64,000 bases of DNA from Malachius bipustulatus. Taxonomy: Eukaryota; Arthropoda; Insecta; Coleoptera; Melyridae. The stretch is from positions 4,402,001 to 4,466,000 of the forward strand of contig OU342638.1 in assembly GCA_910589415.1 (NCBI GenBank). The letters are read 5' to 3'. The notes below the pieces were generated by a model that saw only the letters and a list, made by a program, of their open reading frames with translations, made no database searches and was not told the origin of the DNA. Numbering within the stretch: the first letter of the stretch is position 1; every line of letters starts with the position of its first letter. Below are positions 10,195 through 21,791 of this stretch, one piece after another. Position numbers and translations under genes: made by a program.

Positions 10195-11446
10195 TATATT
10201 GTTCTATTGTTAGATATTTTATAATGGATAGTGTAACTATTTTAATGGTATGATGTTTTTGTCTGCACATATTATTACTAATCTTTAGATATTGTCCTGT
10301 TATTGGATTTGTTGTAAATCTGTTGGGCAATAAACTATTATTATTATTATTATTATTAAAAATTGTAACGAGGGGTTTATGAGTTATAAACAAATGAAAA
10401 TCGCAATTTTCCATTTTCAAAGCAGCTTAGGTCGAAAACGGGTCAAGATATCGGAAAACGGCTTACATTAGTGATGTGACAAAAATAACGTAATTGTTAT
10501 ATTGGAACTGTTCCGCTTGTGGAACAGGCTATTCCGAATGTTCCGGTTGGATTTTAACTGTTCCGGTTCCACTGACGGTTCCATGAAATTCCGGTTTTCG
10601 TTTAAGTAGGTAAGCGTGCGACGTGCGAGTATTTTCGGTTCAAAAAATAACCAGCAATGAATTCTAAAGGAATAGGATAATAAGATACAAGTGTAAGCCA
10701 TTAGAAAAGCAATAAAGAACAATAAATCGCTGATGCATCCCCAGAGCTGACAGAGATATTAGTCATAAAATACGACCAGCAGTTAATTCTCCTTGGATAA
10801 TACTAGCAGGAACAATGCAGCTTAGAGAATATGTATATAGAGTATGACAGAATCATTCCAATCCAATATTTCTAAAAGATAGGTAAGTACCTACCTACAA
10901 ATTTAAAATCCCAACGATGTCTTGTTTTTTTTGCCTTCTTCAACTACATAATTATTATAATCTTTTGAGTTTTGTTTAGTTTTTAGTTTCCCTGAAAGCC
11001 TCTTCCGCATAAGTAGTGTAATGGTTCAAAGGGGGGGAGCCTGTAAATTGGTTTTGAATTTTTTTTTTTTGAGAAATAAATAAACGGACCAACCGGTCAG
11101 TCAATAATAAAATGATGGTTTAAATAATTTAAAGGTAACTCAAATATTATCTGTCCTACATTAGCAACAATGTTGCATGCCTGTTAAGTACAAGGGGGAG
11201 ATAAGGCCCGACTAAAGACTCCAGACTGGAGACGAGCCATTAACACCGACGGGGCGGTAAGGGAGGAGAGAATGCACATTAACCACAGCTGGGAAGAGAA
11301 ACAAAATCCAAGTCCCACGCCCGAGCTGGGGTTGTGATGAAGCAGTAGACCAGGTAAATTAGACATCGGACGGCGGAGTTTTACCAAGAAAAGGGTTCAG
11401 CTGAGTAATTGTAGGAACCGCGGATAAATAGCAGCGAACCGCGGGC

Positions 11447-11745
11447 ACCGGGATACTACGTGGTAGACTCTGTTCGCGAGCACCTTCACGCCAGTCGTCG
11501 CTCCGTTTTATTTTATTTTATTTTATTTTTCACTATTTTTTCGACTTAGAAGAATTTTCACTAATTCTTTTTTGACTTAGAAGAATTTCCGGGACAATAC
11601 GTGGTAGACTCTGTTCGCGAGCACCTTCACGCCAGTCGTCGCTCCGTTTTATTTTATTTTATTTTATTTTTCACTATTTTTTCGACTTAGAAGAATTCTC
11701 ACTATTTTTCGACTTAGAAGAATTTCTAAATAAGAACGAAATAAG
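11447..11745. repeat. Tandem duplication, period 141 bp
   Basis: TGGTAGACTCTGTTCGCGAG occurs at 11461 and 11602, each followed by CACCTTCACGCCAGTCGTCG and a (TTTTA)n tract, then TCGACTTAGAAGAATT. The copies are nearly identical apart from small length changes in the AT tract. Confidence 0.85.
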
Positions 11746-12344
11746 AGACTACCTGTTAGACTTTTGTCACCAGCACGTTCGCGCCCGGTAGGTGTTTTCC
11801 CATTTATTTATTTCAATTTCCCATTTATTTTATTTCAAATTTCCCCTAATTTATAAAAAGTAAGAAAAGACTAGGCATATTTTCGTCGAACAAAGTGTAG
11901 ACTTTTCACTTAAATAAATAACATCCGTCATTCTTAACTTTGCATCATTTATTAAAAATAATAAATCCCCTTGAGTTCTCGCCATTTATTTCACGAGTGT
12001 AAATCCATTATTCGTTTAAAAGTTAAATATTTTATCGAGCATCTGCCCCGGTCCGGCACTTCAGGTTCAACCACCCCGAGTGCCAGATGTCATCTTCCAT
12101 ACGTTAGATTATTCTTCTTCGACCTAGTTGCAAATTTCCGTACGTTCAGTGGCGTACCAAACCACTCCCTGCTCGTCTTTGTATCGATGGGTCCGATTTT
12201 CCCACGACGACTTTTCTCTGGGGGCGGAAGCTCGAATTTCTGGTTTATTTGTGAGTTGTCCCGTTCCTTTCAACCCGAAAATTTAACACCTTGATTCTCT
12301 CTTCGTTGTTGGTTGTAGCCCTTCCCCACAAACCCAAATACCTC

Positions 12345-12880
12345 TGGGATCTTTTTTGTCACATGCGAGGCTGCAGAGCGCCTTGAGATTGTGAAAAGAA
12401 AGACCCATCGAGCTCATCGGTCATCTGGTAGCACACCTGAACCATGCGGCTGCTGTTGGGAGCGCTGAGATTGGCAGGAAGTCTATCATTGACTAGTAAT
12501 CCTTTCCCCGCACTACCGAATGCTTCTGGAATCTTTTTTGTCACATGCGGGGCTGCAGAGCGCCTTGAGATTGTGGAAAGAAAGATCCATCGAGCGCATT
12601 GGTCATCTGGTAGCACCCCTGAACCATGCGGCTGCTGTTGGGAGCGCTGAGATTGGCAGGAAGTCTATCAGTGACTAACCTCCTTTTCCCTACACTACCG
12701 AATACTTCTGGGATCCTTTTTGTCACATGCGAGGCTGCAGAGCGCCTTGAGATTGTGGAAAGGAACCCATGGAGTTCTTAGGTCACCTGGTAACTTTCTC
12801 GAACCATGCGGTTGCCGCTGAGCGCACTGAGATTGGCGAGAGAGTTATCACTACCAGGTAGTTATTCCCCTAAACAAAAA
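12345..12880. repeat. Three tandem copies of a 182 bp unit
   Basis: ACATGCG followed by AGGCTGCAGAGCGCCTTGAG starts at 12361, 12543 and 12725, giving exact 182 bp spacing. Each unit ends in GAACCATGCGG, GAGCGC(A)CTGAGATTGGC and a short variable stretch. The third copy decays after about 12860. Overlapping short frames here are by-products of the repeat. Confidence 0.85.
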
Positions 12881-14110
12881 TCCGTCCCTCATAAGAACCT
12901 CGGACCGCCATAATTCCGTTAAACAGTTCTAAAAGACTTGATTTTTCGCCCTTAGGCCTTATTTAATAATCTGAGTCATCAAACCCAGGAAATTATCTTC
13001 AGCCCTACTAAGAACGAGTTCTACCCGAAATCTTCCAGTTATTTAAACCTCTCGCTAGTAAACTCAAACTGGAACCCACTCTGAGAGTTTTATTTATTTT
13101 TTAGTAATAGTTATCCGTCCATTTGGTTGTGGTAAATTATGATAAGGTCATGAATTAGAATTCCCTGAATCAGCTCGACTCTTTTCCGCAATGTTTGATC
13201 CACTATTATAATAATACGCAATTTACCTTGTCGCCCGAACTAAAACTATAACTTGAGGAAGATTGTCTTCATAATATTAACTTCGACGGTGTGTTTGTAA
13301 ATCAGCCGCGCGCCCCTGAACCCTCTTCCATTTCGCATCCCGCCGCCTGACGCCTGTGGACTCCTTCAGTAAACAGGTGCGGTTGGCGATACCGTTATTC
13401 CCGTCACAAAACACCCCTACAGACAGAGAGGGCACGTTCCTGACCTACTAGGAGATATCGCATCACTCAGTCGGCCTTGCCGTCGCAGACTGGCTTAAAG
13501 CTGATTCCAGTGCACTGGTGTTAAATAACTCACAGGAGTGTGTTCCTCTAAGGAAGAACCACTTCGGACGAGATCATGTTCGTCTACCTGAAGGAAATCT
13601 TACGGGATTTTCCAATGGCAGATAACCTAGGACTGGCGAGGGAATAGCGTTGCCCCACAGTATCCATCGACGGTTACTTCCGCTGGTTTACGATTACATG
13701 ACGTCGTTCGTTTGACCAATCACAACAATTTCTAAATTTGCTGGATTAGCTTGAGGTGAAAGTTTGCGACTGATTATCCTGGATCAAGAATCCACTCCCC
13801 GCTAAATAAATTGAGTGGATCTTTTTCCTAGGACATAGCCGAATTTTACCGGTTGGATCGCTGGCATTATGAATGATAGTTTGTTCAATGCACATTAGCA
13901 TTTCGTTAGACTCAATCGGGCTTACTCTGCGTGACCCAGTTCAAGTTTCAAAATGAGCTAACTTGCGTTCACTGGGGTAAGCGGGACAGGGGTGCTCTAA
14001 GCCAAGCCAAGTGTGCTGTTTAGAGTGGGTAATTTTAAAATGCGGGAAAAATGTCAGCATCCGGCGTTGTCACGTTGGAGTAGCCCTTCTATACTCCTCA
14101 CACTTTGAAC

Positions 14111-14473
14111 GTTCTTGAGTTACTCATCTTTAATTCACCTACACAATGTTGTCGGGTCCCGACCTATTCTAGAAGATCAGAGGCCAATTTTCTAGTTTGC
14201 ATTTAGAAAAAAAGTAGTTCGAATCACCCTAGTGGTCGAGAGGTCTATTTTCTCGATTCTTGAAGGGGGTGGACCTCCCGAACTCTTACAGCGTTCTTGA
14301 GTTACTCATCTTTAATTCACCTACACAATGTTGTCGGGTCCCGACCTATTCTAGAAGATCAGAGGCCAATTTTCTAGTTTGAATTTAGAAAAAAGTAGTT
14401 CGAATCACCCTAGTGGTCGAGAGGTCTATTTTCTCGATTCTTGAAGGGGGTGGACCTCCCGAACTCTTACAGT
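14111..14473. repeat. Two tandem copies of a different 182 bp unit
   Basis: GTTCTTGAGTTACTCATC occurs at 14111 and 14293 (182 bp apart), each copy running through TGTCGGGTCCCGACCTATTC and closing with GGACCTCCCGAACTCTTACAG. The copies differ at only a few positions. Confidence 0.85.
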
Positions 14474-15298
14474 AGGTAGGTATATACTTGCGAGCGCGTG
14501 AAACAATTTAGGTATTTATAATTAATTAGGTATTAACAAATAATTATTACAATTTACTTTTGTAAATATAAGTGACAATAGTGATATTACTAGACCGACG
14601 TCAAGCCCCTTATGGTCTTATTTCCCAATATTAGACATTAAAAATTAAATTGCTAAATGTGATACCTATTTTTGTCTTCAAAAAATGTACCTATTTTGTG
14701 TTTAAAAGCAAATAATACCTACCAATAAAATATAGGTGTAGCCTCCTAGAAATAGGTACGAATTATAATGATGAAATTAATTAAAGAAAATAAATTGATT
14801 AAAAAATTAAAATGCACCTACAAAAGGAATCATGCATAGTTATTATTAGTGTTTGAAGTTCACGAAACATTTTAATAAGAAGTATATTTTTTATCACGAG
14901 TAGATAAAGAAACACTGACACTATTATAATAATTTACAACTTTAGGTAAGGACCCATCCAGTTTGCATTGCGTGTTCCCGGAACACTGTTCCGGTTTCTG
15001 CCTCCCTCCCTAGTGCTCCGGCTCCGAGAGTCTGCCACGCTGTTCCGCAGTTCTCGTTCCTATTTACTATGTACGATGTACGGTGTTTCTACCGTAACGC
15101 TGTTATTTCGGAACAGTGGCTTGGAACCTATTCCTATCTCGGAACCGGAACAGTTGGAACTAGTATGTAAAAATAATCATCTGGCACACCACTAGCTTAC
15201 ATGTCCCTATCTTAACTTTTCACGTAGTATCCTATGGTGCTGATGAAGTTTGTATAGTGATGAAAAATCAGCGATTTTCAAAAAAAAAATTAATAAAA

Positions 15299-15554
15299 TG
15301 TTAGGATTCACTCAGATCGGAATACAGACAGGAATGCAAGGAATGCAGACGCATTAACACCAACAGGAAGGTCTGTTGGCATTAGGAATGTTGCGCATGC
15401 TGTGTAACATGGGACAAGGCAGGAAAAGGAGTTAGAAGTCGGTAGTGGTTGTATAACCGTCGTAGAGTCAATATATGAATGTTAATAATATACTTCTTCG
15501 TCATTATTGTTATTGTATAATTATTATTGAACTGAATAAATAATGTTCCTAATA
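15299..15554. repeat. Left LTR (256 bp) of the LARD-type element
   Basis: Begins TGTTAGGATTC and ends GTTCCTAATA, giving imperfect inverted ends TTAGGA/TCCTAA. An AATAAATAATG stretch near the end may supply the polyadenylation signal. It appears identical to the copy at 20495-20750. Confidence 0.85.
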
Positions 15555-18500
15555 TTTGACAGCGGTGGGATATCCACAAAAATGCCTTTTCTTGGTGAAA
15601 GTGAAGTGAAACAAAAATTTAAGTTTTTAGCGAAGTTCCCATGAAATAAATTTTAACAACGGTGGTGATGGTGCCGGTGTTGGTGGTCTGAGCCGCAGCG
15701 CGAGTTTTCCCAACGCGGGCCTCGCATGAGTATTATGTGTTACCTAGGTACCTACTTGAGAGAAGTTCCGCTCTTCCGTTAACAACAATTAAATTTATTA
15801 GAAGCTGAATTTCGTAAATTAAAGGAACGGAAACTCAAGAAATCTTGCAAGAAAACACTGAGTATGAAGTATTAACGTATTATTGGATTGATATCCGGCT
15901 GGTGTCGGTAAGTAAAGTAGGTCGAGTATGTAAATGAGGAAGCATATTACAGGTTTTCTAAGGAAAAATTATAAGGGGGTGAAGCAGTGGTATGTTATGA
16001 GAAACAGCATACAAGAACTGACCAAAATTAAAGTTTGCCACTTTCGAAGTTGATGGAACTGCAATAAAGTTTATTAATAAGTAGAGTTTGGAGGAGATAA
16101 GTTATAAAGATTATTCCAAGGTTATTCCCAAAGGTAAGCAGCTATTGCCATGTTGAGTAGAGTTGTGATAAGTAAGGATAAGTAATGAAGATTATTCTGA
16201 GATTATTCCTAAAGGTAAGCAGCTATTTTTAGCTAGTGAGTTGAGAGATGCATGATAGATAATTATGAGTAGATGAAAAGCATGACTAAAGTTGGGGAGC
16301 TCTCCAAAGTCCAAATGAACTTACATATTTTGAATTCGATAGGTAGAAGTAAAGCAAAATAAGCATGAAGCATGAATATAAAGCATGAATTAAGCTGGTA
16401 TAAAGCATGAAGTAAGCTGAAGTAGAATTGAACCCAAGTAGCATTTTGGGGTTAATTTGCGTCGATTCGACTTGATTTAGGTGTACTACCTATGTAATCT
16501 AATTCACCTAACATAAAATTGCGTGAAGTATACCTCGAATTTATGTGACGAAGATCAAACTAAGAGTAGATATTAAGTACATTCATCGACGTATTTGAGA
16601 ATTATCGCTATGAAGTTAAGTGAATTCAATTATTCAATTATTGCTATGAAGTTAAGGCGATATTACTGAAATATGTACATTCGACGTTCGTCTTATTAGG
16701 TATAAAGAATCGACTTATTACTTTGTTTAAATAGGTACCTAATGTAAACCTAGTGCACATGTAAGTGAGAGAGAGGAAAATAGCCACTAACAAGAGGCCG
16801 TGAATTTTAAATAGTTTATATTTTTAAAGTCTCTCATTTTCTATCAAATTCTGTCTGATGTAGGTACTCTGAAGTTCTGGAGTTCTGGACACACTGTTGG
16901 CGCGCAAGGCGCAAGATTAAATTTCTCTTCTTCAGTCAGTGAGTTTTCTACCCTCACAGCATAAAATTAAGAACGAATGTTCACGGAATATTGGATATCA
17001 TAAATTATTAATATTTGATAGTTGGTTTAGAAATAATGTGTAGGGATGCGAATGCCCGAGTGTCAATTTACATGTCAATGAAATTTTGCCAGGAAACTTA
17101 TGATTAAAGGTGGTAAATAACAACGCGCCCCGTGAATTGACAGTTTAATAAAGTACGTACCTATATATATAAAAAAAAAAAAAATATATTGAAAAATTAT
17201 ATTATAAGTACCTATAGCTTTTTCGTTGTAAAAAAAAAAAAAAAAAAATCAGATTTGAAAAGGGGGTTTTATGCAATTACAAATTTTAATTTTGTGATTA
17301 ACTATTGATTAATTATAATGTAAACGATGGAGGCCTCCTAATGATTTTGCCAAGTGATGAAGACGAATATAATTAAAATACTTAGGTACTGAGAAGTAGT
17401 GAAGGTAATATTTCTTCATGATAAGACTAATAATGGACGTAATGGTTTGACTACTATGTTAGAATTGTAAAAGAACGTAAGCAGATTCAATCTCTTTCAT
17501 TATATTTAGTATCGATGTACAAAATATCAGTAATATAAATATCATACGCAATCAAGGTCGACTTAATTAGCATAAAGCATCCGACGCACTGAAGAGCCAA
17601 CGTCCGCTGCGTGAAGGAAACGAAATATCCAGACAAAGGTTTACTTTTAAGTTCTTTTAGTACTTTTAGTTTGGTGTATTCTGGTGCTCTTATAATACAG
17701 ATAACAGGTGAGTTGATGTACTCACTAAATGTCCTATTCCTAAGATGAGTAGAGTTAAGGATAAGCAAAAAGAGTTAAGGAAGAAAGATTATTAAGTAGG
17801 TACTTGATAAAGATTATAGTTATTTTATGAGCCTTACTGAATAATTAAAGAAACTCGCAAGAGATTTATTTAGAGTTAGAGAAAGAAATTGAATGATGAA
17901 GCATGCATAAATCATGAATCCGCATAGAGTTAACGTATAGTCACGCATAGAGTTCACGTAGTAAAAGACAGAATCATAATAGGCACTTAAGAGACAAAGG
18001 TTAATGAGTACTGAAGATGTCTAGATTGCTGAAACGTTGAAGTAGAGCTGAGCGTTGATCGTAGAGTTCTGGGAGGCCTGTGTGGCCTGGTCTGTGTGAC
18101 GAGTAGGTCTGTGTGGCCTGTGCATAAGTTCGAGTCCCTGAGAGAAGGTCTGTGGCCTGTGAAGCCTGAGAGCGGCTAGGATACAATAATAATTGATGCC
18201 TGTGTAGTTTGCATGTGTAGGTCAGAGTGGAGGCAAGTGTGGCCTGACTTTGTGTTCCGGGCGTGAAGGATCGAGGGGATTCTGCCGACCGCCCACGAGC
18301 GAACTTGAGATCGGGAGGACCATGGTGGGTACTGTTGACCACAGCGTGTCTTGGCGCGGAAACCTTGGCAAGGCTAGAATCAACGGCTAATGATCAAGAT
18401 GTCTTGAGTAGAGTAATGATTTACGTGTCTTCAGCAGGGTGCTGTCAAAGCACCAGAGGCTAGCAAGAAGGCCAAGAATGATTAGCGTTAGGTAATGACA

Positions 18501-18989
18501 AGCTTAGGCAAGCTTTAGGAGGAATAAGACAGTTCAGCTTATTAAAATAAATAATAAATAAGTTCAGTTTAGAAGAAAAGACCTAGTTCAGCTGATGAGA
18601 TATCTGTTAGTGTATTTTTTTATGTATTGATATAATGAGTTGATTGAAATGAGTTGATTGAAAGCTTTAGAGCGACAATATTTTATTTGACAATGATAAT
18701 TGGTAGTGGTAATCCTCCCCTTTTGTTGATCGAAAAATTACAGAGGTCAGGTGTTGCGTGTCTGGACCTGGACTGCCTGGTTATGTGATTGATTACCTTG
18801 GACATTTTCCGCTGTTGTCATGTGTAACAATTGTGCCCTATTTGCGCTATTATTGAAAATAAATTGAACCGACTTAAATTTGGGGAAGTACCTAGTGGTA
18901 TCACTTTGAATGTAGGTACCTATCAGTTTTTGTAATGCAGGAAAAGTATAAGTAGATAAATTATCAAACAATGAAATGTAATAATGTGA

Positions 18990-19530
18990 TATAAAAGAGG
19001 AAGGGTATTCTCGTGAGGAGATGTAATGCCTGAGAGGAAAGAGGAAGGGTTTTCTCGGTGAGGAGATGTAATGCCTGAGAGGAAAGAGGAAGTGTATTGA
19101 AAGAGGAAGTGTGTTATCTGTAGAGATATGTAATGTTTGAGAGGTATACTGCCTGAGAGGAGGAAGGGTGTTCTCAGTGAGGAGATGTAATGCCTGAGAG
19201 GAAAGTGGAAGGGTGTTCTCGGTGAGGAGATGTAATGCCTGAGAGGAAAGAGGAGAAGGGTGTTCTCGGTGAGGAGATGTAATGCCTGAGAGGAAAGAGG
19301 AAGGGTGTTCTCGGTGAGGAGATGTAATGCCTGAGAGGAAAGAGGAAGGGTGTTCTCGGTGAGGAGATGTAATGCCTGAGAGGAAAGTGGAAGGGTGTTC
19401 TCGGTGAGGAGATGTAATGCCTGAGAGGAAAGAGGAAGGGTGTTCCCGGTGAGGAGATGTAATGCCTGAGAGGAAAGAGGAAGGGTGTTCTCGGTGAGGA
19501 GATGTAATGCCTGAGAGGAATGAGAAGTTG
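18990..19530. repeat. 45 bp minisatellite inside the LARD-type element
   Basis: About 11 units of a 45 bp repeat built on GGTGAGGAGATGTAATGCC and TGAGAGGAAAGAGGAAGGG with a TGTTCTC link. Units in the second half are almost invariant; the first ones (18990-19160) are diverged. Because 45 is divisible by three, the minus strand stays open for 203 codons (a 15 residue repeat), which is a repeat artefact, not a protein. Confidence 0.9.
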
Positions 19531-20195
19531 ACAACGTCGAGCTGAGATGGATCGAGTTTGCTGCTTGGTTGGCTGATAAGCCGACGACTTCGAGCTGAGA
19601 TGGACCGAGTTGTTGCTAGGTTGGCTGATAAGCCGACGACTTCGAGCTGAGCTGGACCGAGTTTGCTGCTTGGTTGGCTGATAAGCCGACGACTTCGAGC
19701 TGAGATGGACCGAGTTGCTGCTAGGTTGACTGATAAGCCGACGACTACGAGCTGAGCTGGACCGAGTTTGCTGCTTGGTTGGCTGATAAGCCGACGACTT
19801 CGAGCTGAGATGGACCGAGTTGCTGCTAGGTTGGCTGATAAGCCGACGACTTCGAGCTGAGCTGGACCGAGTTTGCTGCTTGGTTGGCTGATAAGCCGAC
19901 GACTTCGAGCTGAGATGGACCGAGTTGCTGCTTGGTTGGCTGATAAGCCGACGACTTCGAGCTGAGATGGACCGAGTTGCTGCTTGGTTGGCTGATAAGC
20001 CGACGACTTCGAGCTGAGCTGGACCGAGTTTGCTGCTTGGTTGGCTGATAAGCCGACGACTCCGAGCTGAGCTGGACCGAGCTGCTGCTAGGTTGGCTGA
20101 TAAGCCGACGACTCCGAGCTGAGCTGGACCGAGTTTGCTGCTAGGTTGGCTGATAAGCCGACGACTTCGAGCTGAGCTGGACCGAGTTTGCTACC
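19531..20195. repeat. 52-53 bp minisatellite inside the LARD-type element
   Basis: About 12 units containing TTGGCTGATAAGCCGACGAC, TTCGAGCTGAG(A/C)TGGACCGAG and TTTGCTGCTTGG or TTGCTGCTAGG. Length alternates between 52 and 53 bp because of one extra T. The unit has a self-complementary CTGATAAGCCGACG / CGAGCTGAG-rich composition. Degenerate partial units continue to about 20290. Confidence 0.9.
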
Positions 20196-20494
20196 AGAGC
20201 TGGAATGATTGGGTTTGCTTTTATGATAACTAGGAGGCTGTGATTTCGAGCGGGTGTCGTTCGATTTTGCTGCAAGGGTAGCTGGGAAACGCCGAGTTTG
20301 ACCTCTGATGGAAGTACGATGAATGGAAAGGGAAGTAGATGACTGAGTGAAACAGATGAGGTTGGTATAATTAATTGAGCATTTGCTTCAGCCATTCGGC
20401 AAACCAGTCTGCGGGTTCACCTGCCAGACTCTAGAGGACCCTGGGTCTTTCCATTGTAGGATTCGAGGACGAATCCTGGTCAGGATGGACGAGT

Positions 20495-20750
20495 TGTTAG
20501 GATTCACTCAGATCGGAATACAGACAGGAATGCAAGGAATGCAGACGCATTAACACCAACAGGAAGGTCTGTTGGCATTAGGAATGTTGCGCATGCTGTG
20601 TAACATGGGACAAGGCAGGAAAAGGAGTTAGAAGTCGGTAGTGGTTGTATAACCGTCGTAGAGTCAATATATGAATGTTAATAATATACTTCTTCGTCAT
20701 TATTGTTATTGTATAATTATTATTGAACTGAATAAATAATGTTCCTAATA
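20495..20750. repeat. Right LTR (256 bp) of the LARD-type element
   Basis: Same length and, by eye, the same sequence as the left LTR. LTRs are identical at insertion, so the insertion is very recent. Confidence 0.85.
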
Positions 20751-21159
20751 AAAAAATATTTTTTTTTGTAAGTACTCCAGGATAGTAACAAAAAGTTAGG
20801 ATAGGAACATGTAAGCCGTTTTCCGATATCTTGACCCGTTTCAAGCTAAGCTGCTTTGAAAATGGAAAATTGCAATTTCCATTTGTTTATAACTCATTAA
20901 TTAGTCGTTACAAATTTGAACTGTAAACATCATTTTTATTACTGTTTTTCAGGCAATCTGAAAATGTAATAATATACAGGGTGTACCATTTAAAAAAATA
21001 AAAATAAGGCAACTTTCGGTATAACCGGAAGTGGTGTGGGGTTGTGAATATTTTAGTTCAGCTCGTCAAAACCGAAATTATACACGTACAAATTTTTAGA
21101 CTTCTACTCCCAGGACTTCTCCATATAAAAATCGCCTAAGGTTCTCGCGCCTCACCCTG

Positions 21160-21791
21160 TACATTGAAGCCGTTGCAAAGAACTAGCCTAACTCATCTGA
21201 TCAAAAATAAACTCTAAGAATTGCGAAAAAATATAGGAACTTTTTTGAGAAATTTCATTTAAAAAAGTTGTTTAAATCACCTCAAACCCCCGAGTCCTGT
21301 GTTTGGTTAAAAAGCAAAAAACAAAAATAAAAAAAAATGAACCCAAAAGTAAACTTTTTTTTTTCGATTTTTTTTTAAAGAAAGTTGTTTGAAATCACCT
21401 CAAACCTCCAAATCATTAGTTTGGTAAAAAACAAAACGTTATGGCAATCATGTGAAAATAAAAGAGAAATGCAGGAAGAATAACGTTGATTTAGTTTTGT
21501 ATTCATAAAACGCCTATTATAGTAATAGGTACTATCACTATCAGAATCGTCGAAATTTATAATAGGGCACAAGTTATGTCTACTTTTTCCAAAAATATCA
21601 TGCAGGATTGATAAACAATACTATTTCCTCAATAATAAAGTAGCCAAGTTTTTGTCTGAACAAATAAGCAGGTACTCGACCGAAGTCGTAATTATTTCAT
21701 TTCTATATGCGTTTCCATGATTGTACTCATATCTAATAACAATTCATATAGGTAGGTATCTAATTATATAATAAAATGTAATCCAACTTAC
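21160..21791. other. Unassigned AT-rich sequence with a 110 bp imperfect duplication
   Basis: GTTGTTTAAATCACCTCAAAC at about 21267 recurs with changes at about 21382 (GTTGTTTGAAATCACCTCAAAC), each followed by a TTTGGTTAAAA-like stretch. No gene or element end was seen. Confidence 0.5.

Larger units (their letters stand above)
8101..10358 (+). mobile_element. 5'-truncated LINE with ATT-repeat tail, split by a palindrome
   Basis: A 3' fragment of a non-LTR retrotransposon inserted in the left arm of palindrome C. AAAATT occurs at both edges (8095-8100 and 10359-10364) as the target duplication, and the 3' end is CTGTTGGGCAATAAACTATT followed by (ATT)n. The near-identical 3' motif CTGTTGGGCAAATAAAG ends the LINE at 45530 (minus strand), so both belong to one family or close relatives. 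LINE sequence is 8101-8543 and 10195-10358; the middle is palindrome D. Extreme 5' truncation is usual for target-primed reverse transcription. Confidence 0.8.
10469..15194. mobile_element. Non-autonomous hAT-type element, 8 bp duplication GCTTACAT
   Basis: Ends TAGTGATGTGACA and the inverse of TAGTGGTGTGCCA, flanked by a perfect 8 bp direct repeat GCTTACAT (10461-10468, 15195-15202). An 8 bp duplication with TAGTG-type ends defines hAT. Both subterminal regions (about 10500-10620 and 14970-15160) are packed with GTTCCGG/CCGGAAC motifs, the usual form of hAT transposase-binding sites. No transposase frame was found. About 3.3 kb of the interior (roughly 11170-14480) differs in composition, is pyrimidine-rich and contains three tandem duplications, and could be an unrelated insertion or captured DNA. 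Confidence 0.85.
15299..20750. mobile_element. LARD-type non-coding LTR retrotransposon, 5.45 kb
   Basis: Two 256 bp direct repeats (15299-15554 and 20495-20750) bound the element; both begin TGTTAGGATTCACTCAG and end AATGTTCCTAATA, and I find no difference between them. AAAA (15295-15298, 20751-20754) is a plausible 4 bp target duplication in the right arm centre of palindrome C. The 4.9 kb interior has no gag or pol; it is AT/GA-rich up to about 18.9 kb, then holds two minisatellites. TTTGACAGCGGTGGGATATCC follows the left LTR and may contain a primer-binding site, and a purine-rich GGTCAGGATGGACGAGT precedes the right LTR. It must be copied by proteins from another element. Superfamily is undecided. 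Confidence 0.85.
7852..21159. mobile_element. Palindromic element, family C, split by three later insertions
   Basis: The left end CAGGGTGAGGCGCGAGAACC (7852) and its inverted copy GGTTCTCGCGCCTCACCCTG (ending 21159) are both flanked by TA. The element's own DNA is 7852-8100, 10365-10468, 15203-15298 and 20755-21159, summing to about 854 bp, the same size as family B copies. The left arm can be followed through the insertions because its sequence resumes in register with the right arm (for example the GAGTTATAAACAAATG and GGAAAACGGCTTACAT blocks at 10380-10468 and 20808-20890). Insertions: a LINE (8101-10358), a hAT-type element (10469-15194) and an LTR element (15299-20750), each with its own target duplication. 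No coding sequence of its own. Confidence 0.85.

Noticed and set aside
18923..19534. 203 aa minus-strand frame with a 15-residue repeat (SSQALHLLTENTLPL type)
   Set aside because: It arises because the 45 bp minisatellite unit is divisible by three. The element has no other coding sequence and the plus strand is equally repetitive.
18990..20195. CRISPR-like repeat array
   Set aside because: Units are contiguous with no unique spacers, and the surroundings are eukaryotic retroelement DNA with LTRs.
21267..21440. Possible short LTR pair from the ~110 bp duplication
   Set aside because: Copies are diverged, adjacent and lack TG...CA ends or a target duplication.
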